Positions 26,773 to 37,431 of a stretch of DNA of 64,000 bases are shown one piece after another. Position numbers and translations under genes: made by a program. The notes below the pieces were generated by a model. The model saw nothing but the letters and a program-made list of their open reading frames with translations. It was not told the origin of the DNA and ran no database searches. Source of the stretch: Epilithonimonas sp042695135 (GTDB lineage: Bacteria > Bacteroidota > Bacteroidia > Flavobacteriales > Weeksellaceae); NCBI RefSeq assembly GCF_042695135.1, contig NZ_CP170547.1, forward strand, positions 1,922,001 through 1,986,000. Reading direction: 5' to 3'. Numbering within the stretch: position 1 is the first letter of the stretch; every line of letters starts with the position of its first letter.

Positions 26773-28986
26773 TTAGAGATTATACTTTAAATTAAAGCCT
26801 GTAAAAAAATATGCTTTTTTTGGACCAGGATTTACATCTGTATAAACAGAAGAATCATTGTACTGATTGTCTTGATCGGTATCATTGATACTGTTTCCAT
26901 AAAATAAAAAAGTGTAGTTTACCTGATTCGTCAGGTTATTACCAATCACAAAAACATCTAAATCAAATTTATAAATACTACGTCTATAACCAATTTTGGA
27001 ATTTAATAAAGCAAAACTTCTGACTTTATTTTCATTGGCAAAATCTGTATAAACACTTCCTATATAATTGTAGGTATTTTGCAGATATAAGCCAAATCTT
27101 GTGTCAAAATCAAATCCAAGCGAGAGCTTTGTTTTTGGAATACCCACTACAGATTTCTGATCATAATTCATAACATCGGCAGCCTGACCGTGTTCCTTAA
27201 GATAGGTGTTGAATTTAGAATATTTAAAATCGTTATAAGTATAGTTCGCAAAAGGTTGTATTCTGGAAAGAAAAGAATTCATTGGTTTGTAAACGTAGCC
27301 AACGCTCATTTCTAAGCCTTTATTTTCTTGATCACCCGTATTTGCCCAATACGAATATGGCGTGTTTTCAGTATTATTCATTGTGGCTCTTAACTGAGTT
27401 AATTTATCTTTAATTGTAATACTAAATAAAGAAAATTGATAGTCGATAGAAGTATTTGCAAGCAACCCCTGAATACTGAAATCCAACATTTTAGCTTTCT
27501 CCGCAAGAAGATTGTCATTTGTCTCATTGAGGCCTGATATAAAAGCTGTAGCGGAGGTTGGTGCATTATAACCCTCGCTGTAACTGAGGTTGAAAATTTG
27601 ATTTTTCCAGGTTTTCTGAATTGCAAAATGTGGTGTTGCTACCAAATTAAACTTTTTATCAAAGGATAGATTTTTTTTATAAAGATCGACACCATTAATA
27701 ACAAATAAACCTGGCATTGCCAACAAATCACTTCTGTTATAGCTAATCTGGCTTAAGCTCATTCCTGCTAACAACATTACATTCCAGGGTTTGTAGGTCA
27801 ATTTTTCAACCGCAAAATAATTTGACTGATTGTTAATATACTTAAAATAGGAGCCATCGTAAAGTGGTCTTAAAACAGGTTCTTCCGTTATTTTTACACT
27901 CTTATATCGGTAATTGGAAATCAAAGAGCGCGATTGCTGGATTTCAACGCCAAACTCTGTCTGACTTTTAAAATTTACCCAATCTTTATTGAAATTAAAG
28001 ACTGATCTAAAACCGTAATTTGGTGCAGAATAAGTCTCGTTAGCTCCTGCTGCAATCCGGTCGCTTGTAGTGCCGGTATAAAACAACGTGGTGTTATTAT
28101 TAAAATTTTTAGTAATGTCCCAAATATGTCCAATGCCTACTCTGGTAGTGACGAATTTTGTTTTTGCACCTCTCCTGATATATGCAAAATTACCATTGTC
28201 AATGCCATTATAATAATCATCATAAGAAATTTGTCCGGAGACCTGCTCCAAGGAATTACTCTGTGAAGCTAATAATGTTATTTTTTGCTTCTCATTGACT
28301 TTGAATTCTCCGGTGATATTGTAAAAATTCTTGATGCTCTTTCCATTAGGCCGATATCCATCGCTTCCAATATGACCATAATTAGCGGTTATGGAATGAT
28401 TATCTCCGACATCTGAAAGCGACGTAGATGTCTGGAATAGTCCGAAAGACCCTGTATTAAACTGCTGTGATACCGAAGTTCCGTTTTGAAGTTCAGGTTT
28501 TATATAAAACCTGACGGCTCCTCCAGAACCACCTCCGTATAATGTAGCAGCAGGTCCTTTGATAACTTCGATTTGATTGATCAATCCAAAATTCACGTCA
28601 TCTAAAATAGTAACACCATCAGCACCGGTGAGAGGGATATTATTCAAATACATTTTGATACCCCAATTGTTGAATTTCTGGTCATTTCCATAGCCACGGA
28701 GCACAATTCTCTGGCCACCAAAATTGGTTCTTTTTTCAACCTGAACCCCTGTCATTGTGTTAAGTGTCTGATCAATCATCGAAGGATTATTCCTGTTCAA
28801 ATCTTCCGTCGATAATATTTCCACAGGCTGCCCGTGGCGTTTAAACTCTGCTCTTTCCTTCGTGGTTTTTTTTCTGCCTAAAATAGTTACCTCATCTATC
28901 TCACTTTCATTCTGTGTTTCTTGTCCATAGGCGACACTTGTGGCTAATATTGTTGTGAAGAAGATTGTCCTTTTTATTATTCTCAT
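26773..28986 (-). CDS. TonB-dependent receptor (intact paralogue)
   Basis: The 737-residue protein has a signal peptide (ending VAYGQ). A plug domain starts at DEVTILGRKKTTKERAEFKR and continues with MTGVQVEKRTNFGGQRIVLR and IEVIKGPAATLYGGGSGGAV, followed by a 22-strand-type barrel ending FTGFNLKYNL with an aromatic-containing last strand. Such FecA-like receptors import siderophores or other ligands with TonB energy. It is the third gene of a minus-strand operon after a T9SS protein and a repeat protein. A close paralogue lies at 34215-36382. The ligand is unknown. Confidence 0.88.
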   Translation of the reverse strand: MRIIKRTIFFTTILATSVAYGQETQNESEIDEVTILGRKKTTKERAEFKRHGQPVEILSTEDLNRNNPSMIDQTLNTMTGVQVEKRTNFGGQRIVLRGYGNDQKFNNWGIKMYLNNIPLTGADGVTILDDVNFGLINQIEVIKGPAATLYGGGSGGAVRFYIKPELQNGTSVSQQFNTGSFGLFQTSTSLSDVGDNHSITANYGHIGSDGYRPNGKSIKNFYNITGEFKVNEKQKITLLASQSNSLEQVSGQISYDDYYNGIDNGNFAYIRRGAKTKFVTTRVGIGHIWDITKNFNNNTTLFYTGTTSDRIAAGANETYSAPNYGFRSVFNFNKDWVNFKSQTEFGVEIQQSRSLISNYRYKSVKITEEPVLRPLYDGSYFKYINNQSNYFAVEKLTYKPWNVMLLAGMSLSQISYNRSDLLAMPGLFVINGVDLYKKNLSFDKKFNLVATPHFAIQKTWKNQIFNLSYSEGYNAPTSATAFISGLNETNDNLLAEKAKMLDFSIQGLLANTSIDYQFSLFSITIKDKLTQLRATMNNTENTPYSYWANTGDQENKGLEMSVGYVYKPMNSFLSRIQPFANYTYNDFKYSKFNTYLKEHGQAADVMNYDQKSVVGIPKTKLSLGFDFDTRFGLYLQNTYNYIGSVYTDFANENKVRSFALLNSKIGYRRSIYKFDLDVFVIGNNLTNQVNYTFLFYGNSINDTDQDNQYNDSSVYTDVNPGPKKAYFFTGFNLKYNL

Positions 28987-29058
28987 TATTTAAATTAAAG
29001 GTTATAAATTGTCTTGATGTTGATAAAAACAGTCCTAGTAAAATTCATATTTTTATCA

Positions 29059-32000
29059 TTAATCTTCGTCATCTTCAAATTCTTTGTCTGTCAATGCTTT
29101 TTTATAAATTTTTTCACTGATGACCTTGCCTTTGAATTCGTACGTCAGCAAAAATATTTTTTCACTGATGCCCGAAACATTTATAGAACCTTTTTCATTG
29201 CCAAATCTGCCTTTCTGCAATAAATTGCCACTCATATTAATTATTTTATATTCTCTACCTATCAAAGACTTATCAATGATTTGATAGTTTAAATCACTAA
29301 TTACAGGATTAGGGTATAATTTTAAAATATTTAAGTTAATATCTTTAGCAGCCGATTTATTTTGTCCTTCTTGGTCACTCTTCTCTTCTTTCTTTTTCTT
29401 GGCGAATGGATTATAGGTCAAATTCTCAGGAAGTGGTGCTGGCTTGTTGTAAGGTTTTACAATAGTTTCAGGAAGGGAAGGATCGATCTTAACTACGGTT
29501 TGGATATTTCCTAAATATGTTCCATCTCTGAGTTCGATATAATTTTTTGCGATTAGATCCACATTTGTATTTGATCCCAAAGTGTTGAAGTCACCAGTAG
29601 CTATAGTAGAATCAACATTATTTCCGGTCACTATATAATTGTTAGCCTGGAATAAATAACTACCAGTATTTCCTGGGCTTATCTTATTAAATCTGAGAGT
29701 TTCATTCTGAATTTTTATTGTATTATCAAAAACCCTTATTTTTCCATTTGTTGCATATCCATTTGTATTGATATCTTCTATTGCCGATAAAAATGCACCA
29801 TTATTAGGATTAATTGTGGAATTATGAGTTCTGTAATAATAGTCAGAGTGGAAATTGAGATTTGAATTATTGTTCATCGTTACTTTTGTTCCTGCTGTAA
29901 AATCATAGTAAGAATTTTTATAATTATTGATAGTAGAATTACTAAGTGTTATATTTCCGGTCTCTACTGTTCCTGCTTCAAAATTATTGACAATAAAGTT
30001 GTTAATTGTCATACTTCCTTTCACCGTAAAATTTGAATCCCGTCCACAAATTACAAATGACTTCCTCGTTACATCGGATGACGATAGACTGCCGCCATTC
30101 CAAATAATTCTTGAACCTGGTTCCAAGATTACATTTCTGGCAGTAATGTTAGATGTTGCGATATTAAAGGTTACATCATGTTTTACGCGGAGGTCGCCAC
30201 AAATTGTTTTTGTGATTCCGGTCCAGGTTGTATTTGCCATTATCAATTCATCCTTACAGTCGCTTAATGGAGCATGCCATATTCCTTTACCAGCAAGGCC
30301 TACAACCATGTCATTGTAATAATCATCAACAAATAGATTTGTAACAATAGATCTCGGTAGACCCGTACCAAAAATCTTCCATTGATTTGGAGTCACAGTT
30401 TTATCAAGATAAAACACGCCATAATCAGTTCCTATATATAACTTATCTCGGTTTTCATCGTAATCAATTACATTTACAGGAAAATTATTCGGTGTGTTTA
30501 CAGGTAACCCCAGACTTGATACATTAGAGAGATTTAAAGATATATTTTGCCAAGTTTTACCATAGTCATTACTTTCATAGACTTTTTGGTTAATCAAAGC
30601 CGCAGAAGAAAACGATACCCACATATGGTTGGGATGATAATCATCCATAGTAACCCAACTCATAGTATGTGAGTCTGTATTAATCACATCCGGCAACGAA
30701 GGTTCAGATAGATGAATGTTTTTGCCAACATTATCCCAAGTTACTCCTCCATCATTTGAAAAGAACAGATTATGTAATCCTCCATTGGGTCCGTCAAAAT
30801 ATGCTATTGGGTATAATATGTTATTATTACTGTTTAATGCAATTTTAGGCGTCAATCCAATGTTCTGAGTAGGAAAAGTTGGTGCACCCTCCATTGGAAA
30901 GATATTAGTGACTGAGGTATGCGTCACTTTAAAAAAATTAGGACCATTGGGATTCGGCCCATTCTGAGGATTATTATAACCATTATGATAACGAATCATA
31001 TGATCTAAAGGGTCTTCGGCCATACTACGTTGTAAAAATCCGCTATTAACTTTAGTTAAGCCATTATCATCCGAAAAATAAATTTCTTTAAAATAAAACC
31101 TCTTATTATGAGGGCTTGTATATACATCTCCTTCATAATCTGAAGTGATGAAGGTCTGAGATTGATCCAATGGTTCCGTCATCTCGTTTCTATACCAGCC
31201 ATCATCTTGTGTTCCTATATCATAGACTCTATCGTAAGGGTCACTATAATATCCTAAACTATTGATAATATGTGCCACAATATTTCCAGTAATATTTCTC
31301 CAAGTTAAACCATCATCATCACTTAAGTTGATTCCTCCATCATTTCCGCAGAATAAATAATTGACACCTTGGTACGAACCAAATTTTAGATCCCTTGAGT
31401 CGACGTGCATCTTGAAATCATAATTGCTATATTGCGAAAGATTATTTAATGTATTGGCTGATGTTATTTTAAATAACATTTCCATCCCGGCCAAATAAAA
31501 ATCTGATCCATTAATTTTTAAATTATAAGATGCCGATGTGATGCTATTATAAAGAGTACTGAAATTTGTCCAATCTGTCGATTTCAAAATCTTGACATTA
31601 TTACCACCACTAAATATACTGATTAGCAGATTATTTGAACCATCTACTGTAACTACCGAAGCGGATATGACAGAACTTGAGATGTTTGAATCAATTCCTG
31701 TCCATGTATTTCCTCCATCAGTCGATTTATAAACTTTATTCTGAGAACCAGCACGACCACTTACATAAACAATATTGGGATTATTTGGATTGCAAACTAC
31801 ATTAGTTAAAATCAATTGTGACGGACCGGAAAATGGGTTGCCTGCATAAGTCCAACTGTTCCCATTGTCTGTAGATTTATAAGCTCTCGTTCTATCTACT
31901 GCATACATAATGCCTGAATCTGTAGGCTCTGTAAAATCAAGACAAAAGAATCCTCTTTGAGGATCTGGCATAATCGGAATATTCCAAGTGGTACCTCCAT

Positions 32001-32463
32001 CTGTAGAATTAACGACTCCAAGACCGTGGAGATATTTATCTTGTTTTGTATTGGAATAATTATAACCGCTAAACCAAAAAATAACACCAGAAGCAGCATA
32101 AATTTTATTATTCTTTTTAGCGATTTTATTAACAGTTTGAATTGGAATATTATCAGTTTTCGGAACCCAAACTACATTTGTGCCGCCTGAAATAGCGTTA
32201 AATGTCTCATATATTCCGCCAGCATAAAGTCCAATTAATAAATGGTTAGAATCAGCAGGATCCACCCAAATAGATGTGACTTGTCCATTTCCAATATTTC
32301 CCATACCATTTGGTTTCCAATAATGAGCAGTTGATGTTATGCCATTAGGATTAGTTGGCCAGGTCTTCGCACCTAATTGTGTCCAGGTTTGTGCTTGTAA
32401 AAGATTACAAATCAACAAACAGACTGTCTGCAAAAGCAGTATCATTTTTAAAATAACTTTCAT
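29059..32463 (-). CDS. Large T9SS-exported Asp-box protein
   Basis: The 1134-residue protein has a signal peptide and many Asp-box motifs (STDGGTTW, STDNGNSW, STDGGNTW, SDDDGLTW, SNDGGVTW, SNDYGKTW) in two propeller-like blocks over about residues 30-760. A beta-rich region (about 760-1010) of Asn- and Thr-rich stretches follows, then a Lys/Glu linker (KKKKEEKSDQEGQNK). The last 90 residues are a T9SS type A domain starting LKLYPNPVISDLNYQI, unusual for an acidic extension (TDKEFEDDED) after the normal end. It starts 19 bases after the repeat protein's stop and is probably co-expressed with it. Confidence 0.85.
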   Translation of the reverse strand: MKVILKMILLLQTVCLLICNLLQAQTWTQLGAKTWPTNPNGITSTAHYWKPNGMGNIGNGQVTSIWVDPADSNHLLIGLYAGGIYETFNAISGGTNVVWVPKTDNIPIQTVNKIAKKNNKIYAASGVIFWFSGYNYSNTKQDKYLHGLGVVNSTDGGTTWNIPIMPDPQRGFFCLDFTEPTDSGIMYAVDRTRAYKSTDNGNSWTYAGNPFSGPSQLILTNVVCNPNNPNIVYVSGRAGSQNKVYKSTDGGNTWTGIDSNISSSVISASVVTVDGSNNLLISIFSGGNNVKILKSTDWTNFSTLYNSITSASYNLKINGSDFYLAGMEMLFKITSANTLNNLSQYSNYDFKMHVDSRDLKFGSYQGVNYLFCGNDGGINLSDDDGLTWRNITGNIVAHIINSLGYYSDPYDRVYDIGTQDDGWYRNEMTEPLDQSQTFITSDYEGDVYTSPHNKRFYFKEIYFSDDNGLTKVNSGFLQRSMAEDPLDHMIRYHNGYNNPQNGPNPNGPNFFKVTHTSVTNIFPMEGAPTFPTQNIGLTPKIALNSNNNILYPIAYFDGPNGGLHNLFFSNDGGVTWDNVGKNIHLSEPSLPDVINTDSHTMSWVTMDDYHPNHMWVSFSSAALINQKVYESNDYGKTWQNISLNLSNVSSLGLPVNTPNNFPVNVIDYDENRDKLYIGTDYGVFYLDKTVTPNQWKIFGTGLPRSIVTNLFVDDYYNDMVVGLAGKGIWHAPLSDCKDELIMANTTWTGITKTICGDLRVKHDVTFNIATSNITARNVILEPGSRIIWNGGSLSSSDVTRKSFVICGRDSNFTVKGSMTINNFIVNNFEAGTVETGNITLSNSTINNYKNSYYDFTAGTKVTMNNNSNLNFHSDYYYRTHNSTINPNNGAFLSAIEDINTNGYATNGKIRVFDNTIKIQNETLRFNKISPGNTGSYLFQANNYIVTGNNVDSTIATGDFNTLGSNTNVDLIAKNYIELRDGTYLGNIQTVVKIDPSLPETIVKPYNKPAPLPENLTYNPFAKKKKEEKSDQEGQNKSAAKDINLNILKLYPNPVISDLNYQIIDKSLIGREYKIINMSGNLLQKGRFGNEKGSINVSGISEKIFLLTYEFKGKVISEKIYKKALTDKEFEDDED

Positions 32464-32482
32464 AATTCTATTTTTTTGAAAA

Positions 32483-33652
32483 TTATTTTTTTATTGATTT
32501 TTCAAGATCTTCTATTCTTTGATTTTGATCTATCAGCTGCTTATTTTGTTGTAATAAATACAGTGTAAGCTCTTCAATTTTTTTAAGCAAAAGAATATTC
32601 ATTTGCTTTAATTCTATTCCATTTTTAATTGCTTCTTCTGTAGAAGGAACTTCCGGCAAATGCTTGTTTTCGTTGATATATGTTTCCAGGCTTTTGAGAT
32701 CTCTCAATTTGTAGTCATCATAAAAAACATAATCTGCCCATCCGTTTGCGCTGGCAACATCCACTCTCACTTTTTCTGTTTTGATACCGTCTTTTACAAA
32801 GAGCTTGTATATCCCACCATCTGCTGCAACGCCATCTGCAGGAAGATTGGAGGTTCCTATGCCGATAGTCCCATTATTACCTCTTATCCAGTTTCCAATA
32901 TTTAACTGATTATTCACACCTGTACCTGTAGTTGTGGTTTCATAACCAATAATTATATTATTGTTTCCATTAGAAAGGTTGGAAGCCGCATTTTCTCCTA
33001 TTCCAATATTATTATTCCCATTTAATAAGCCTCTTAAAGCTCTTCTTCCTAAAGCTGTATTATAGTTACCATTGATCATGCTGCCAAGTGCACTAAATCC
33101 AAATGCAGAATTGTAACTTGCAGCATCAGTTGAAGCAGCATTATATCTTGCCATAGCTGCGAACCCGACGGCGGTATTTTCGTTTAGTGTTCCTGGACCA
33201 TTTAAGGAATTTAATCCAACACTTGTATTATTGTTGCCTATAGTATTATTTAACATAGAATTGACTCCTACGGCTGTATTTCCTCCACCAGTTGTGTTTG
33301 GTTTTAGAGCATTTGCGCCAACAGCTGTATTTGCGCCACCTGTCGTGACTGAAACTAATGATCCTAATCCTAACCCGGTATTACCAAGTCCTGTTGCAAA
33401 ATCATTTCCTCCTGCTATAAATAGGTTATTATCCCAACCATATCCATTATCAATATTCTGAAATATCAATCTTCCTTTTGGGGTCAATTTCATCCACTCG
33501 ATATTGTTTGTTTTAAAAACGAGACTTTGGTTATCTGTGGTTCCAAGGAAATTGGTTCCAGGTGTGGTTCCGGAGTTTCCTGTTAAAGACCAGTTCTGTG
33601 CATTTGCAGTTAATCCGCATAGGATTCCCAATACGATAATTGTTTTTTTCAT
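32483..33652 (-). CDS. Secreted YadA-head-like repeat protein with coiled-coil tail
   Basis: The 389-residue protein has a signal peptide (ending TANAQ). Residues about 85-240 hold repeats of the NTAVGxNAL type (for example GGANTAVGANALKPNT), resembling trimeric adhesin head domains. The C-terminal part has SLETYINENKHLPEVPSTEE and a long coiled coil (KKIEELTLYLLQQNKQLIDQ). This layout is common in Flavobacteriia and is often annotated as tail-fibre or adhesin-like protein. It has no T9SS sorting domain. It is the first gene of the operon and its promoter must lie in the 560-bp gap beyond it. Confidence 0.8.
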   Translation of the reverse strand: MKKTIIVLGILCGLTANAQNWSLTGNSGTTPGTNFLGTTDNQSLVFKTNNIEWMKLTPKGRLIFQNIDNGYGWDNNLFIAGGNDFATGLGNTGLGLGSLVSVTTGGANTAVGANALKPNTTGGGNTAVGVNSMLNNTIGNNNTSVGLNSLNGPGTLNENTAVGFAAMARYNAASTDAASYNSAFGFSALGSMINGNYNTALGRRALRGLLNGNNNIGIGENAASNLSNGNNNIIIGYETTTTGTGVNNQLNIGNWIRGNNGTIGIGTSNLPADGVAADGGIYKLFVKDGIKTEKVRVDVASANGWADYVFYDDYKLRDLKSLETYINENKHLPEVPSTEEAIKNGIELKQMNILLLKKIEELTLYLLQQNKQLIDQNQRIEDLEKSIKK

Positions 33653-34214
33653 GGTATAAATTTTATTTTTTTAATAGTGCCAATATAAGAAAATATAAAC
33701 ATTAATAAAAGAATTATTATTAAATAATGGATGCTATGGTTAAATTAAAACTAACAAAAAGGTTCAATTTTAATATATTGTTTATTTTTATTAGAATATA
33801 GTTAACAAATATTTAATTCGTTTTACATAGGTAGATAAACATAGAATGAGTAAGTGATTTTCCTTGTTAATTGTTGTATATCAATATATTATATGTTTTT
33901 TAATTGTTTGTTCTAAAAAAAATATAGAATATGTATAATTATATATCTTAATAAATTGTAAATAAATTATTATTTTGTGTTAATTATGTTATAATAATTA
34001 TTAAAAAAGCAATTATGTTTATCATAATTTACAATTAATCTGATATTTTTTATATTTTAGTAAAAATTATTTTTACAATATTATATATCATTATCTCAAA
34101 TAATAACCTAAATTTTTAACCATTGAAACTATTAATTATTACATAAGCAAACAACCTTTTGAATGCTATACTGGTGGTAGCGAACAACTTAAAATAAAAA
34201 AAACTTAATAACCT
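33653..34214. other. AT-rich divergent intergenic region (562 bp)
   Basis: The gap separates the minus-strand repeat-protein operon from the plus-strand receptor gene. It is strongly AT-rich with many A and T runs, has no open frame of note, and no clear TAnnTTTG box was found. It probably holds promoters and 5' leaders for both units. Confidence 0.5.
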
Positions 34215-36382
34215 ATGAAAACATTTTCAAAAACATTTTTTTTATCATTAATAATGATAAATAGTGCTTCCTATGCACAAGAAAATCAAAAGAGAAAAAT
34301 ATAGAGGAAGTCACTATATTGGGAAGAAAAAAATTAAAACAGGAGAGGGCAGAGTTCAAACGCCACGGGCAATCTGTAGAAACATTATCAGAGGAAGAGC
34401 TAAATAGAAATAATCCTGCAATGATTGATCAAACTCTCAATACAATGTCCGGGGTGCAGGTTGATAAACGAACCAATTTTGGAGGGCAGAGAATTGTGCT
34501 GCGCGGTTACGGAAACGACCAGAAATTTAACAATTGGGGTGTGAAGTTTTATTGGAACAACATACCTTTGACCAATGCCGAAGGGGTAACGGTTTTAGAT
34601 GATGTTGATTTCGCATATGTCAACAATGTTGAGGTTATAAAAGGCCCGGCTTCGACAATGTACGGTGGCGGAACCGGAGGAACAGTGCGATTCTATACAA
34701 GACCAGATTTTGTCAAACGGTTGAGTGTCTCAGAAGATTTGATTGTTGGTTCTTTTAAAACTTTTCAGTCAAGAACAAAGATTGATGTATCCGATAAAAA
34801 TTACTCTTTAAATGCCACATATGGTCATCTTGAATCAGATGGTTACAGACCTAATGGGAGCGGACTTAAAAACTTTTTTAATATCAACGGATCAATAAAG
34901 TTGACAGAAAAAGACCAGATTTCATTTTTTGGAAGTCAGTCTAATTCCAATGAAAAAGTTTCCGGGCAGATTCCTTATTCCGATTATTATGCTGGGATTG
35001 ATAATGGTAATGATGCTTACATAAGAAAGAATGCTCAAAATTTAATGAAATCTACCAGATTTGGTGTTACGAACAGCTTAAATCTCACAAAAAATTTCAG
35101 GAATTATACCACTCTTTTTTTTTATAATTTGAATCAGGAAAGTATATCTGCAGGGGCATATGGGATTACAAATTCTCCAAATGTAGGATTGAGATCAACC
35201 TTCTCATTAAAAAATACTTTTAATGATAATTTTGAAAATCAACTTGACTTTGGGGCCGAGATACAAAATTCTGTATCAACTATATCAAGCTATAGATTTA
35301 CAGGCTCAATTAATTCGCCCTTAGAAACAACAGGAATCTCGGGAGCTTCATACTTTAAGTACAATAATAACCAAGGAACATACTTTATTATTGATCATTT
35401 AACTTATAAGCCTTGGGCATTAACATTATTGGCAGGTATAAGCGCAAATAAAACGGGCTACGAAAGGAAGGATTTGTTCGCTTTTCCAAATCTAATCACT
35501 GGACATAATTCAAATTTGTCTTTTAATAAAGAATATAAACTGGCATATACGCCTCATTTTGCTCTACAAAAAGAGTGGAAGCAACAAATCTTTAATCTTA
35601 GCTATAGTGAAGGTTACAATGCACCCACAGCGTCCTCAACATTCATTGGAGGTAATGCAAATGTTGTGAATGATAATTTGATACCTGAAAAAGCAAAAAT
35701 GTTTGATTTTAGTGTTCATGGTCTGTTAGCTAATACGAAATTTGATTATCAGATTTCCTTATTCAGAATTAATTATAATGATAAGTTGACACAATTATTT
35801 TACAATAACAATAATTTCACCTATTGGACAAATACGGGAAACCAAAAAAATACAGGTTTAGAAGCTAGCATTGGCTATCAATATACCAATGAAAACGGTT
35901 TTTTTAAGAAAATTATCCCGTTTTTTAATCTGTCATACTATGACGCAAAATACAAAGATTTCAAGACAGTCCTGGCTGGTTCATTGCAAGATTACTCTCA
36001 TAAAAATGTTGTTGGGGTTCCCAGAAACAAATATGCTATCGGTCTTGATATCAATACAAAGCCAGGTTTCTACATAGCGAATACTTATAGTTATCTGGGA
36101 GAAGTTTATACTGATTTTGCCAATACAAATATAGTAAAGGGATTCGGACTTTTAAATTCAAAGATTGGCTATAAGAGAAGGCTTGGCAAAATTGACTTAG
36201 ATGTTTTTGTAATTGGTAATAATTTAACCAGTAATATTAATTACACCTTCTTATTTTTAGGTAATAGTATCAATGATAAAGATGCAAATAATGGTTATGC
36301 CTCCAATATTGCTACAGATCTGAATCCGGGACCAAATAAAGCGTATTTTTTCTCAGGATTTAACCTGAAATATAATTTCTAA
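34215..36382 (+). pseudogene. TonB-dependent receptor, frameshifted after the signal peptide
   Basis: The frame at 34215 encodes a signal peptide (MKTFSKTFFLSLIMINSASY, then AQENQK) but stops at a TAG at 34302-34304. The receptor continues in another frame with EKNIEEVTILGRKK and runs to 36382 with full plug and barrel (YVNNVEVIKGPASTMYGGGT, ending FSGFNLKYNF). A one-base loss near the A tract at 34288-34291 explains the break. The rest aligns well with the 26773-28986 paralogue, including NFGGQRIVLRGYGNDQKFNN. The TTG at 34319 is not a plausible start because the signal peptide would be lost. It is a pseudogene, a phase-variable gene or a sequencing error. Confidence 0.82.
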
Positions 36383-36728
36383 AACTAAAACAGTCTTATT
36401 ATTTTACGTGTGGTTACAATTAGTCCATTAAAGACGTTAAAACAATTGTTTTGACGCTTTTTTAGTAATAACATACTATATTAAGATTATAATTCTCAAG
36501 TTCTTAATCAGAAAATAATTAAAGAAATCTTAAGAAGTCAAAAAGGAACAAAATATGTAGTATTTATGAATAATGAAGTCATATATTAGCTTTAAATTCA
36601 CAAACGATTTATAAGGGTAGAGAAAAAAACAAAGTTAGAACCCTTCCCAATTTCGCTTTCCACCGAAATTTCAATAAACCAATATTAATTACAGGATTGA
36701 TTTGTAGTAAAGAAATAATCTCAGTCAT
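36383..36728. other. Convergent intergenic region (346 bp)
   Basis: It lies between the frameshifted receptor and the MarR gene and contains the receptor's terminator. Another short inverted repeat (AATTTCG/CGAAATT at 36649-36670) lacks an adjacent U run. No gene is seen. Confidence 0.5.
36435..36463 (+). terminator. Terminator of the frameshifted receptor gene
   Basis: CGTTAAAA (36435-36442) pairs with TTTTGACG (36449-36456, one T-G pair), followed by six T residues. A terminator is kept even though the gene is broken. Confidence 0.7.
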
Positions 36729-37382
36729 TTATTTTAACCCAAAGATCTCAATAATCTTTTCAATAGTCTCTCCTTTGTAATCGGTATAGATATGACTGTG
36801 AAATTCATTGAGTTTTTTAAGTATTCTCAGGAGTTCTGTTTTTTCTTTCTCGGTGAGTTTTCCTGATAGAATACTGGATGTCAGATTAACATTCTTCACC
36901 GACTCGTGGAACGTCTTCTCGCCCTTTTGAGTAAGATTCAGTCTCTTGCTGCGTTTGTCATCTTCATCATTTTTCTCTTCTAAAAATCCAGCTTCCAGTA
37001 ATCTTTTGATGATTTGAGTTCCGGTCTGTTTTTCGTGCCCGTTTCTTTCTATCAGCTGAATTTTCGTCAGGAATGGTTCGTCTTTTAATCTGTACAAATA
37101 AGTGAATTCTTCATTAGCCAGATCTGGAAAATCTGCCAAACCTTTTCTGATCATCAATTTTGAATATCTTCCCAGTAAAAGAATTTGTTTACAGATTTCG
37201 TTTTCCGTGAATGAGACCTGATGTTCTTCGTTTTTAAAAAGCTTGGTCGGACTTTCATCCGAATATTTCTTGTCATTCAGCCACATACGGAAGTCGTCCA
37301 CTTTACAATTGGGTTTGTAAGTGTCGGAACTTTCAAATTCTTTGACCTGATGAAGCAGATCGATGATAAAGTCGGTTTGCAT
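36729..37382 (-). CDS. MarR-family transcriptional regulator
   Basis: The 217-residue protein has a winged-helix region over about residues 85-170 (FTYLYRLKDEPFLTKIQLIE, then TGTQIIKRLLEAGFLEEKND and DKRSKRLNLTQKG), typical for MarR. An N-terminal extension of about 70 residues precedes it. It is the last gene of the minus-strand photolyase cluster and begins 49 bases after the SDR stop. The ligand is unknown, but the cluster suggests a role in light or oxidative stress control. Confidence 0.82.
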   Translation of the reverse strand: MQTDFIIDLLHQVKEFESSDTYKPNCKVDDFRMWLNDKKYSDESPTKLFKNEEHQVSFTENEICKQILLLGRYSKLMIRKGLADFPDLANEEFTYLYRLKDEPFLTKIQLIERNGHEKQTGTQIIKRLLEAGFLEEKNDEDDKRSKRLNLTQKGEKTFHESVKNVNLTSSILSGKLTEKEKTELLRILKKLNEFHSHIYTDYKGETIEKIIEIFGLK

Positions 37383-37431
37383 AGTTTTTAATTTATTGTA
37401 AAGATATTATTTTTTGATTTCCAGCAGGGAA

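Noticed and set aside
32800..33500. Regularly spaced similar segments that could suggest a CRISPR array
   Set aside because: They are codons of the NTAVGxNAL protein repeats, differ in sequence and stay in frame.
34319..36382. TTG start for the second TonB receptor
   Set aside because: It would remove the signal peptide, which is present in another frame from 34215; a frameshift explains the layout better.
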